NCBI GenBank assembly: GCA_964373575.1
Contig: CAYJVB010000039.1
Coordinates: forward strand, 1 to 6,046
From: CAYJVB01 sp964373575
Lineage (GTDB): Archaea; Aenigmatarchaeota; Aenigmatarchaeia; CG10238-14
DNA: 6,046 nucleotides
Direction: 5' to 3'
The translations under genes were made by a program, and so were the position numbers. Shown piece after piece: positions 1 to 5,050 of this stretch. The notes beneath the pieces are model-generated. The model did no database searches, had not been told where the DNA came from, and worked only from the letters and a program-made list of their open reading frames with translations. Every line of letters begins with the position of its first letter. The stretch's first letter is position 1.

Positions 1-249
1 AATATTGCTAAGAATTCTGATTTAGATGTTAAGATGGCAGCGAAACAATTTGAGAGCATAAGTGAAGATGAATTGAGGAAGATTGTTAGAAAGAATATTG
101 ATGAGAATAGGGAGAAGTTGAAGGATGCAAATGGTGCTTATAAGTTTTTGATGGGGATTGTGATGGGAGATGTTAGAGGGAGGATAGAAGGAAGTGTTGT
201 TAATAAAGTTGTGAAAGAGGAAGTTGAAAATATATTCACTGGAATATAG
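1..249 (+). CDS. gatE: Glu-tRNA(Gln) amidotransferase subunit E (GatE), C-terminal end, 5' partial
   Basis: The frame is open from the first base, so the window holds only the last 82 codons. The residues are the C-terminal YqeY-like helical domain of the GatB/GatE family: a helix with DELRKIV and DENREKL, then FLMGIVMG, RGRIEG and a closing VNKVVKEEV helix. This domain contacts the tRNA; the complete enzyme converts Glu-tRNA(Gln) to Gln-tRNA(Gln) with GatD in archaea. The LMG.VM...RG...G pattern fits archaeal GatE slightly better than GatB, but GatB cannot be excluded from this tail alone. The ATG at 34 is internal, not a start. The gene is a housekeeping marker and the best evidence that the contig is chromosomal and archaeal. 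Confidence 0.78.
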   Translation, partial: NIAKNSDLDVKMAAKQFESISEDELRKIVRKNIDENREKLKDANGAYKFLMGIVMGDVRGRIEGSVVNKVVKEEVENIFTGI

Positions 250-253
250 AAAT

Positions 254-270
254 CTTTAAATACTATATAC
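254..270 (+). promoter_or_regulatory. TATA-box region for the small membrane gene
   Basis: Two TATA-like elements lie just after gatE: CTTTAAATA at 254-262 and TACTATATAC at 261-270. The second is centred about 27 bases before the ATG at 293, the spacing expected for a leaderless archaeal transcript. That ATG is followed after one codon by a stop, and the long reading frame is one base away. Confidence 0.5.
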
Positions 271-292
271 CACTATGAAGTAGTAAGTGATA

Positions 293-512
293 ATGTGTTA
301 ATTATTCAAAACTTGCATTGACTCTACCATTAGTTGGTGCTACTGCATGCTCTTATTCAAGTGCTATTCAAACTGCACAACAGTATGTCACAGCTGAAAA
401 CTGCTTCTATGGATTGGCAGGATTGGGAGTTTTACTTGCAGTGGATACTGTGGCTCATCGTTTCAACGTTGAAGAAATGTATGCTTGGAAAGTATTTGAT
501 ATCTTTAAGTGA
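293..512 (+). pseudogene. Small membrane or exported protein, apparent frame break after the start codon
   Basis: The only long frame here has no ATG. It is open from 294 and could start only at TTG 318, giving 64 residues. The ATG at 293 sits at leaderless distance from a TATA box but reads ATG-TGT-TAA. Removing one T near 296 would join that ATG to the long frame and give a product starting MVNYSKLALTLPLVGATAC. That looks like a signal peptide or first helix ending in a cysteine, although ATAC is only a poor lipobox. A second hydrophobic stretch, FYGLAGLGVLLAV, follows, then a short charged tail ending at the TGA at 510-512. No family is recognised. Either a one-base indel (real or assembly) disrupts the gene, or translation starts at TTG 318 with a leader. 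The gene converges on the relic at 517-660 with a 4-base gap. Confidence 0.45.
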
Positions 513-516
513 AATC

Positions 517-660
517 TTATTTCATTTTCTTTGGCAATAATTCCTTTTCTTTCTTTAATCCCTTAATCTCTGCTTCGAAGATATTATCTATTAGAGTATC
601 ATTCTCGCTGATGGTTTCGTTATATTTCGTTCCACAATTCGTGTTCAAGAGCTTCAAAAA
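517..660 (-). pseudogene. Truncated copy of the coiled-coil protein gene at 1176-1502
   Basis: Read on the minus strand, this frame is bounded by stops at both ends and encodes about 47 residues. Its end matches the C-terminus of the 108-residue protein at 1176-1502: TKYNE, DT, IF, EIK, KEKE and KKMK line up without gaps, roughly 23 identical residues of 37 by eye. The N-terminal membrane anchor and proline-rich linker present in the intact copy are missing. No ATG is available; the only in-frame start candidate is a TTG at 657-655, right against an AT-rich stretch that serves the gene at 697. The simplest reading is a relic of a duplication whose 5' part was lost when the segment to its right was put in place. 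Expression as a free coiled-coil peptide is possible but less likely. Confidence 0.7.
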
Positions 661-665
661 TTATA

Positions 666-674
666 TTTATATAT
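666..674 (+). promoter_or_regulatory. TATA box of the antitoxin-like gene
   Basis: TTTATATAT is centred 27 bases before the ATG at 697, matching the spacing of a leaderless archaeal transcript. No Shine-Dalgarno site precedes the ATG, which agrees with this. Confidence 0.65.
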
Positions 675-696
675 GTTAAACGAGATGATTTAATAC

Positions 697-870
697 ATGC
701 GTTTAAAAGCCCGTAGTTTAGTGGATGAAATAGAAGAAATTAAAACAAGACTAGTTACTGTAGAAATGACCCTTCTTGAGAGTGAAGAGGCAAGCAAAGA
801 AGATAAAGAGGCTTTGAAAGAGGCTTTGAAAGAATATAGAAAAGGTAGAACCATAACATTGAGTTTCTAA
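697..870 (+). CDS. Putative RelB-like antitoxin, 57 aa
   Basis: This short frame of 57 codons starts at ATG 697, directly at leaderless distance from a TATA box, and ends at TAA 868-870. The product is highly charged and predicted to be helical: SLVDEIEEIKTRLVTVE, then an acidic LESEEASKED stretch, a repeated EALK EALK unit, and a short RTITLSF end that could add a beta strand. Length, charge and long helix resemble archaeal RelB-type antitoxins, which wrap around RelE toxins. No DNA-binding fold is visible. The family call is by pattern only. Its likely partner is the RelE-type gene whose 3' end overlaps it by 4 bases on the opposite strand. That tail-to-tail order is unusual, since such pairs normally share one operon. 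It could instead be an unrelated small coiled-coil protein. Confidence 0.6.
   Translation: MRLKARSLVDEIEEIKTRLVTVEMTLLESEEASKEDKEALKEALKEYRKGRTITLSF
808..831 (+). repeat. 12-bp perfect tandem duplication inside the antitoxin-like gene
   Basis: GAGGCTTTGAAA occurs twice in direct succession, encoding EALKEALK. It lengthens the predicted helix by just over one turn and looks like a recent in-frame duplication. Confidence 0.8.
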
Positions 871-1121
871 TCATATGCACTTTCTTTATATGATATCCGA
901 GATACAATAATTGCTTTGTCCTTCCAAATAACTGTATAAACGATCCTAATTCTTCCTATACGGATTCTGAATGTATCTTTCAATCCTTTGAGTTTCTTAA
1001 CATCATAAAGTCTTGCGGGTACTGGATCTACAGCTAATGTTCTTACCACTTCTCCAATTCTCTTATCATCTATAACATCAAATTCTTTCTTAGCCCTGGA
1101 AGAAAACTCTATTCTAAACAT
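867..1121 (-). CDS. relE: RelE/ParE-superfamily toxin
   Basis: The 84-residue product shows the RelE order: an opening beta strand FRIEFS, two helices (SRAKKEFDVI and IGEVVRTLA), the DPVPAR...VKKLKGLKD turn, then the strands FRIRIGRIRIVYTV and AIIVSRISYKESAY. The KLKG...FRIRIG.IRIVY core is typical of mRNA interferases that cut mRNA at the ribosome. Basic residues suited to RNA binding are kept (R52, R54, R57, R59), but the late arginine usual near the end is lysine here (YKESAY), so activity is uncertain. I start at ATG 1121 rather than at a TTG three codons earlier, because a TATA-like TTTATTTT lies about 27 bases before this ATG and family members begin with this strand. The gene converges on the antitoxin candidate and overlaps it by 4 bases. 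Confidence 0.82.
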   Translation of the reverse strand: MFRIEFSSRAKKEFDVIDDKRIGEVVRTLAVDPVPARLYDVKKLKGLKDTFRIRIGRIRIVYTVIWKDKAIIVSRISYKESAYD

Positions 1122-1142
1122 ATGTGACAATATAGGATTTTG

Positions 1143-1153
1143 AAAATAAATTT
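1143..1153 (-). promoter_or_regulatory. TATA-like element for the RelE-type toxin gene
   Basis: On the minus strand AAATTTATTTTC is centred about 27 bases before the ATG at 1121. This fits a leaderless start at that ATG and argues against the TTG at 1130. Confidence 0.5.
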
Positions 1154-1175
1154 GATCATAAACAATACTGGAAAA

Positions 1176-1502
1176 TTATTGCTTCATTTTCTTCATTAAA
1201 ACTTCCTTCTCCTTTTGCAATCGTTTGATTTCTGAATCAAATATATTAGCCATTCTAGTGTCTCCTTTGTTTGTTGCTTCGTTGTATTTCGTTTTGAATT
1301 CATTTATTCTGTTGTTGATTTCTATTATGCGCGGGTCTGACTGCTGTTGGGGTGTCAAAGGCTCTGTTTCAAATTTTTCTGATAGTTCTTTTGTTCTTTT
1401 AAGAGACCATTTGGCGATGAGATAGATGAACATTGCTGCAAAGATTACAGAGGCTATTGTACCGGCTAATGCTAAGGGGAAGGTTGTATAATGCGATGGC
1501 AT
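1176..1502 (-). CDS. Membrane-anchored coiled-coil protein, 108 aa
   Basis: The protein has one hydrophobic helix at about residues 9-30 (from PLALAGTIAS to FIYLIAKW), followed by KRTKE, which suggests that the rest is cytoplasmic by the positive-inside rule. A linker with EPLTPQQQ leads to a charged helical region at about 58-108 with heptad-like spacing (INNRINEF, IFDSEIKRLQKEKEVLMKKMK). No family is recognised. The layout (anchor, linker, coiled coil) is the same as in the protein at 4652-5050. A truncated copy of its C-terminus lies at 517-660. It is divergent from the short multi-pass gene at 1539 with only 36 bases between the starts, so the two promoters share that space. The minus-strand TATA candidate is weak. 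A scaffold or partner role for the neighbouring multi-pass proteins is an inference from position only. Confidence 0.75.
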   Translation of the reverse strand: MPSHYTTFPLALAGTIASVIFAAMFIYLIAKWSLKRTKELSEKFETEPLTPQQQSDPRIIEINNRINEFKTKYNEATNKGDTRMANIFDSEIKRLQKEKEVLMKKMKQ

Positions 1503-1508
1503 ATAAAC

Positions 1509-1516
1509 TATATAAT
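1509..1516 (+). promoter_or_regulatory. TATA box of the frameshifted short multi-pass gene
   Basis: TATATAAT is centred about 27 bases before the ATG at 1539, which fixes that ATG as the natural start of a leaderless transcript. It lies within the 36 bases between the divergent genes at 1502 and 1539. For the minus-strand gene, TTATTTAC at about 1525-1532 is a weaker candidate. Confidence 0.6.
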
Positions 1517-1538
1517 TTTAGGATGTAAATAATAATTA

Positions 1539-1894
1539 ATGAGTTTTCATACCAGCTTGGTTTCATCATTTTTCAGTATACCATCGAGTTGGTTAGCTAG
1601 TCCTGCTGCTTTATTGACGAATTTGGTAATCCCGTTTTTAGTTATGTGGTTTGGTATGTATTTTTTTTGAAAGAGATGAGGATGTTTGGATACAATGATG
1701 TTGTTTATATCATATTGGGATTGTTGGTTTCGCTAGTTTCTGTGGGGATGTTTAAATTGGGAGTTATTGCAGGTGTTGTTGGTGCTGTTGCGATAGCTTT
1801 TTCGTTAAAATATAGTGGATTGTTAGTCAAAGTTTTGATTGTAGGAGGATATGTTGCATTGGTTTTTGTTGTTATTCCCATGCTACTTGGATAA
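1539..1894 (+). pseudogene. Short multi-pass membrane paralogue split by a -1 frameshift at a T8 run
   Basis: The first part runs from ATG 1539 for 43 codons to TGA 1668-1670 and has the features of the family core: FFSIPSSWLASP, then a helix PFLVMWFGMYFF. The second part, in the -1 frame, carries on exactly where the homologues continue: LKEMRMF (compare YGFLDSMQIF and YGFLSEMDIF), then two or three hydrophobic helices ending IPMLLG at TAA 1892-1894. Joined at T TTT TTT (1661-1667), the product would be about 118 residues. The zero-frame stop follows the slippery run immediately. So this is a programmed -1 frameshift, a broken gene, or a missing T in the assembly (nine T would restore the frame). 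It lacks the N-terminal helix and the C-terminal soluble tail of the longer paralogues. A GTG at 1646 is an unlikely start. It converges on the gene ending at 1899 with a 4-base gap. Confidence 0.72.
1661..1668 (+). other. Slippery T8 run at the frame change
   Basis: Codons TAT-TTT-TTT-TGA in the first frame become TTT-TTT-TTG-AAA after a slip back by one base. This is a perfect X XXY YYZ heptamer next to the zero-frame stop. Protein homology changes frame exactly here. Confidence 0.75.
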
Positions 1895-1898
1895 GAAT

Positions 1899-2645
1899 TC
1901 ATACTCCATGAGGTAAAGGTAACGTACTTCCGCCATGTCTTTCGATATCTGATTTTGCCGTGCGAGCCTTAGTTCTTAACATTTGAACTGCTGTGGTAAC
2001 ACTTACAAATCTTGCTTCACTTTCTGCTCTTGTTATTACATTACTTATTTCTCTTAATAATTGATCAAGCGCGACATTTGTAGCTGCCAACGCTAAGTTC
2101 CTATTAATGGTATCCCTTGACCATACAAGCAATTCCTGATATAATGTACCTTGTTGAAGCGCCTGACCTTCGGTTCTTCCTCTTCCACCAAAACCCCAAC
2201 CTCCCATTCTTTCTTTTATGACAGCAACAATACCAAAAATAAACAAGAATGTAAAGGCTGCTGTTGAATATGCTCCCATTATACCAAATAAAAGGGTTAC
2301 CATTTTAGTAAATACTCCAACAGGTATTATTCCAAATCCTATCACAATAGAAAGAATTAAATTTACGTTAATATTTGGAAATATTTGCATTGAATCTAAA
2401 AACCCATAAACTATTACAATTACTCCGGTAAGTGGTATGATAAACAAATATATAATTCCCGGTGTGTAAAGCCATTCATCGGGAACACCTATGAAGGACA
2501 GGACATCTGAAAAAGGTCCTGTTATCGGTCTTTGTTGGAAATTTCGAGGAACTTTATAATTTGTTGGTTGGAAAAAACTATAGGCCATGAGTAGTATTAA
2601 AAGAATTCCAACAGCCCACATTGAAATTTTTAGCCAATCTGCCAT
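1899..2645 (-). CDS. Multi-pass membrane protein of the five-copy family, 248 aa (copy A)
   Basis: Order of parts: a first hydrophobic helix at about residues 9-25; a 35-residue loop with PITG (40-43), FIGVP (51-55) and EWLY (57-60); a second helix at about 63-82 (GIIYLF to VYGFL) closed by DSMQIF; a third at about 94-112; a long hydrophobic stretch at about 115-143; then RMGGWGFG and a soluble tail of about 95 residues. The tail is helical and low in cysteine (LLREISNVITRAESEAR) and is not similar to the tails of copies B and C. No known family or catalytic motif is recognised; a structural or channel-like envelope role is only a guess. The start has a weak AAAGGAT site and a TATA box 30 bases upstream. 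Unlike the two neighbouring copies, it lacks the KGQ at the N-terminus. Confidence 0.85.
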   Translation of the reverse strand: MADWLKISMWAVGILLILLMAYSFFQPTNYKVPRNFQQRPITGPFSDVLSFIGVPDEWLYTPGIIYLFIIPLTGVIVIVYGFLDSMQIFPNINVNLILSIVIGFGIIPVGVFTKMVTLLFGIMGAYSTAAFTFLFIFGIVAVIKERMGGWGFGGRGRTEGQALQQGTLYQELLVWSRDTINRNLALAATNVALDQLLREISNVITRAESEARFVSVTTAVQMLRTKARTAKSDIERHGGSTLPLPHGV

Positions 2646-2670
2646 AATTTATCCTTTTCGTTTTTTGAAA

Positions 2671-2701
2671 TATATATTTATCTAAAATATATTTATCTAA
2701 A
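2671..2701 (-). promoter_or_regulatory. Promoter of copy A with a duplicated TATA element
   Basis: On the minus strand TAAATATATA (2680 to 2671) is centred about 30 bases before the ATG at 2645, giving a very short leader. The whole element is part of a perfect 15-bp tandem duplication, so a second TATA copy lies 15 bases further upstream. Confidence 0.6.
2672..2701. repeat. Perfect 15-bp tandem repeat, two units
   Basis: ATATATTTATCTAAA is repeated twice without a gap or mismatch. It lies in the 93-base spacer between copies A and B and contains the TATA element of copy A. Confidence 0.9.
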
Positions 2702-2713
2702 ATTAATTGATTT

Positions 2714-2738
2714 GTAAAAATATATAAATAACTCAGAA
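2714..2738 (-). terminator. Probable 3' end region of copy B, T-rich
   Basis: Immediately after the stop of copy B the minus strand reads TTCTGAGTTA and then a T-rich stretch with five T in a row. A closely matching block follows the stop of copy C. Archaeal RNA polymerase terminates at oligo-T tracts, so this is a plausible terminator; no hairpin is evident. Confidence 0.45.
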
Positions 2739-3524
2739 TTAGCGAGGTCCACCGGTTATTCTTCTTATTTCGTTCTGAAGTCTTCTGTATTCTGAGGCCC
2801 CTATAACTGGTCTTAATAGACCTATAGTCTTATTTGCTTTGGCTCTTAGTGTATGGTTAGCTTTTTCTAAATTACCGGCATTATAATCATTTCTTGCTGA
2901 TGTTAGTTCACCCGGTATACCTGCAACTGCAGCTTGAACGGCTGCAATACCTGACCCAGAATAATCTCTATGCATTCTTTCAAGTAATGTAACTAGTTGA
3001 TTGAATCGTCCTTCTCTCGTCAATCCAACATAACTCCCTTGAGTTGTATAACCCCACATATGCATCCTATCCATGACCACATAAAATACACCGAAGAAAA
3101 ATAAGAAAGTGAAGGCCCATGTTGAATATACACCCATTAATGCGAAAAGCGCTGTAACTACTTGTGTAAATATACCAAACGGTATAGTAGCGAATGCTAA
3201 AACAACTGCAAGAGCGATATTTACAGCACCGTTATTGAAAAGTTCCATACTGTCAAGAAAGCCATAAACTATTATAATAATTCCTGCAAATGGTACAACA
3301 AAGAGATAAATAATTCCTGGTACATACATCCAGTCGTTGGGAACACCTATAAATTGTAATAATGTTGCTATTGGTCCTGTTATAGGTGTTGTCACAAAGC
3401 TTGGTGGTAGTGTGAATAAAGCTGCTGGAGGACCAAACGCGCCAAATGCATAAAGAGTAAGTGCAACTAATCCAAGCACAAAGGCTGCCATAACATATCT
3501 AAAACGAGTTTGACCCTTATTCAT
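2739..3524 (-). CDS. Multi-pass membrane protein of the five-copy family, 261 aa (copy B)
   Basis: The N-terminus MNKGQTRFRY leads into a hydrophobic helix at about residues 11-29, then a loop with PITG (47-50), FIGVPNDWMY and P. A second helix (GIIYLF to IVYGFL) ends in DSMELF; a third and a longer fourth hydrophobic region finish at MDRMHMWGY. The soluble tail of about 100 residues includes VGLTREGRFNQL, which resembles MGLHQEQRYHQL in copy C, and ends ITGGPR. The core is clearly homologous to copies A and C. KGQ followed by a hydrophobic helix recalls archaeal class III (pilin-like) signal peptides, but the glutamate usually found five residues after the cut is absent. No function is recognised. 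A TATA-like element precedes the ATG by about 31 bases. Confidence 0.85.
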   Translation of the reverse strand: MNKGQTRFRYVMAAFVLGLVALTLYAFGAFGPPAALFTLPPSFVTTPITGPIATLLQFIGVPNDWMYVPGIIYLFVVPFAGIIIIVYGFLDSMELFNNGAVNIALAVVLAFATIPFGIFTQVVTALFALMGVYSTWAFTFLFFFGVFYVVMDRMHMWGYTTQGSYVGLTREGRFNQLVTLLERMHRDYSGSGIAAVQAAVAGIPGELTSARNDYNAGNLEKANHTLRAKANKTIGLLRPVIGASEYRRLQNEIRRITGGPR

Positions 3525-3550
3525 TTAATTCTATAAAAAATATGGTATTA

Positions 3551-3560
3551 TTAATATAAA
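3551..3560 (-). promoter_or_regulatory. TATA box of copy B
   Basis: TTTATATTAA on the minus strand is centred about 31 bases before the ATG at 3524, the same spacing as for copy A. It follows directly on the T-rich 3' end of copy C. Confidence 0.5.
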
Positions 3561-3580
3561 AATATAAGTGTAACCCAGAA
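3561..3580 (-). terminator. Probable 3' end region of copy C
   Basis: After the TGA of copy C the minus strand reads TTCTGGGTTACACTTATATT, running on into T-rich sequence with five T in a row. It matches the block after copy B (TTCTGRGTTA, then T-rich). Terminator and the next promoter are packed into 56 bases. Confidence 0.4.
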
Positions 3581-4327
3581 TCATCTTGGTGGTCTTCTCA
3601 CATGAATACCTGCTGTTCTTAAATTTGAATAAATCGCTGCTGTTCTTGTCTGTAAACGGTTTATAGCACCTCTCGGATTTGGATTAGGTCTTGCATTCCA
3701 CATAGTTTCTGCAGCGTTTAAATCTGCTGGAACAGTGCTAACAATACCTGCTGAAGGTCCACCATGATTTTCCCTGTACACCTCCAAAAGCCATTCCCTT
3801 AATTGATGATATCTTTGTTCTTGATGAAGTCCCATATAATTTCGAGAGGAAGTAAATCCCCAGTAGCCCATTCTATCAAGAAACACATATATTACGCCAA
3901 AGAAGAAAAGCAAACCAAAAGCACCGACAGAATATAATCCCAATACCGCGAACATCAATGAAATCAATTTAACAAAGGCGCCTATAGGAATTGTTGCAAA
4001 TGCAAACACCAGAGCAAGTACAATATTTATTTGCGGCTTTGCCCTAAAGATGTCCATTTCACTCAAAAATCCATAAATAATTGCAAAAATTCCAATGAAA
4101 GGAACGAAGAAAAGATAAATAACAGCTGGGACGTATAACCAATTGCTGGGGATTCCCAGAAATAGAAGAATATCACTGAATATGCCGGTGATAGGTTTTT
4201 GTCTGAAATTTGCAGGAAGTTGATATTGTGCATCAACAATAATAGCAAGTATAACTAAACCAATCAGTAACGCGAGCATAATCCAGTGTATGTTTGCTCC
4301 GAAAGCTGTCATCTGTCCTTTTGACAT
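3581..4327 (-). CDS. Multi-pass membrane protein of the five-copy family, 248 aa (copy C)
   Basis: The N-terminus MSKGQMTAFG resembles copy B. A hydrophobic helix spans about residues 15-31, followed by YQLPANFRQKPITG (compare NYKVPRNFQQRPITG in copy A), FLGIPSNWLYVP, a second helix ending YGFLSEMDIF, and two further hydrophobic regions (INIVLALVFAFATIP and the stretch ending GVIYVFLDRM) before GYWGF. The soluble tail of about 90 residues starts with MGLHQEQRYHQL and ends with basic RRPPR. The KGQ is a partial class III signal-peptide motif without the usual downstream acidic residue, so processing is uncertain. It is the first minus-strand gene of the array and is divergent from the two-gene operon at 4378, with 50 bases between them. 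Confidence 0.85.
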   Translation of the reverse strand: MSKGQMTAFGANIHWIMLALLIGLVILAIIVDAQYQLPANFRQKPITGIFSDILLFLGIPSNWLYVPAVIYLFFVPFIGIFAIIYGFLSEMDIFRAKPQINIVLALVFAFATIPIGAFVKLISLMFAVLGLYSVGAFGLLFFFGVIYVFLDRMGYWGFTSSRNYMGLHQEQRYHQLREWLLEVYRENHGGPSAGIVSTVPADLNAAETMWNARPNPNPRGAINRLQTRTAAIYSNLRTAGIHVRRPPR

Positions 4328-4377
4328 TATAAGTCAATAATAATTTCAATTCAAACAATTAATATTTACTTGATGAT
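4328..4377. promoter_or_regulatory. Divergent promoter space between copy C and the 4378 operon
   Basis: These 50 AT-rich bases must drive both directions. The best TATA-like element is TTAATATTTA at 4359-4368, about 36 bases before the start of copy C on the minus strand. No clear box lies at leaderless distance from the ATG at 4378. Confidence 0.35.
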
Positions 4378-4650
4378 ATGGTAGATATAATTTTGCCGGA
4401 TAATATATTCTATTCATTCTTCCTGCCGTTTGTGGGTATAGTAACAATTATCTTCGGTCTGCTGATAACACTAAAGATATTGGACAAAAAAACTAGCATG
4501 TTTGTTGCTGTGATAATAGCTTTGTTTGTCTTAGGTGGAAATAATCTTCCAATAATAACTAAATTATTTTCAGGTGGAGGGTTTTTAGTCATGCTCACAT
4601 TTTTTGTTGTCTTTATTTTGATTATTGCTTTGAGACTAAGAAGGGAGTAA
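4378..4650 (+). CDS. Short multi-pass membrane protein, core-only member of the family, 90 aa
   Basis: The protein is almost entirely hydrophobic, with helices at about residues 10-33, 40-53 and 67-85, and ends in the basic RLRRE. Its first 35 residues align with the second-helix region of copies A-C: LPD.IFYSFFLPFVGI..IIFGLL..LKIL against VPAVIYLFFVPFIGIF.IIYGFL..MDIF. It lacks the first helix, the PITG loop and the C-terminal tail, so it is a minimal version comparable to the gene at 1539-1894. The next gene starts one base after its stop, so the two are very probably co-transcribed. The start at ATG 4378 is the only ATG in frame that keeps the first helix. No function is recognised; membership of the family rests on visual alignment. 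Confidence 0.75.
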   Translation: MVDIILPDNIFYSFFLPFVGIVTIIFGLLITLKILDKKTSMFVAVIIALFVLGGNNLPIITKLFSGGGFLVMLTFFVVFILIIALRLRRE

Positions 4651-4651
4651 T

Positions 4652-5050
4652 ATGGCATTGGAATTTTTGAATCAATTGTTTGCCGACAAAAACTCTACAA
4701 TATTTTTGTTGGTTGGGTTAACCATTTTGATATTTATTTTGTTCACCCCTAAAATAGGGGGAGGTGGCCATGAAAAATATTATTACAGGGCAAAAAGATT
4801 GAGGAGGAAGGAAATAGAACAATATCTATCATCACTTGAAAAAAGGATATTAGAGCTTGACAGAAGAATAACATCAATGAAGATTAAAGAACAAGATTTA
4901 GAGATAAAATTTGCAGCGAAAAGAGATATTAGCACTCAAAGAGAAGTGCAAAATATGAGAAAGGCGTTGACAGAACTAGCTAATAAAAGGGATAGACTTC
5001 TGGAAGAGAAGCAGGCTTATGCTAAGGCTTATAGAGAGGTAACATTATAA
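4652..5050 (+). CDS. Membrane-anchored coiled-coil protein, 132 aa
   Basis: The N-terminus holds one hydrophobic helix at about residues 16-32 (TIFLLVGLTILIFILFT), a flexible GGGG at 36-39, a very basic YYYRAKRLRRK patch, and then a long coiled coil at about 50-128 (IEQYLSSLEKRILELDRRITSMK; MRKALTELANKRDRLLEEKQ). The basic patch after the helix places the coil in the cytoplasm by the positive-inside rule. It follows the multi-pass gene by one base, and GGAG at 4644-4647 lies at normal distance from its ATG, one of the few good ribosome-binding sites here, as expected for a downstream operon gene. The design matches the protein at 1176-1502, which also lies next to a short multi-pass gene. No family is recognised; a scaffold or partner role for the membrane family is inferred. 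Confidence 0.82.
   Translation: MALEFLNQLFADKNSTIFLLVGLTILIFILFTPKIGGGGHEKYYYRAKRLRRKEIEQYLSSLEKRILELDRRITSMKIKEQDLEIKFAAKRDISTQREVQNMRKALTELANKRDRLLEEKQAYAKAYREVTL

Noticed and set aside
334..540. 68-codon plus-strand frame overlapping the small membrane gene
   Set aside because: It is out of frame with the better candidate, runs into the relic, and has no promoter spacing or recognisable product.
709..727. tRNA-like 5' end (GCCCGTAGTTTAGTGG) inside the antitoxin-like gene
   Set aside because: No anticodon stem, no GGTTCRA T-loop and no matching acceptor strand follow; the bases read well as codons.
1128..1130. TTG as toxin start
   Set aside because: The ATG at 1121 has a TATA-like box at leaderless distance and matches the usual first beta strand of RelE proteins.
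1646..1648. GTG as an independent start for the second half of the frameshifted gene
   Set aside because: No promoter or ribosome site precedes it, and it would cut through the second-helix region that the first frame encodes intact.
2672..2701. CRISPR-like or iteron repeat
   Set aside because: Only two adjacent 15-bp units without spacers, and they coincide with a TATA element.
4378..4650. Conjugative pilin (VirB2/TrbC-like) or holin identity for the short membrane proteins
   Set aside because: Only hydrophobicity and size agree; no signature residues, ATPase, relaxase or lysis gene is present in the window.
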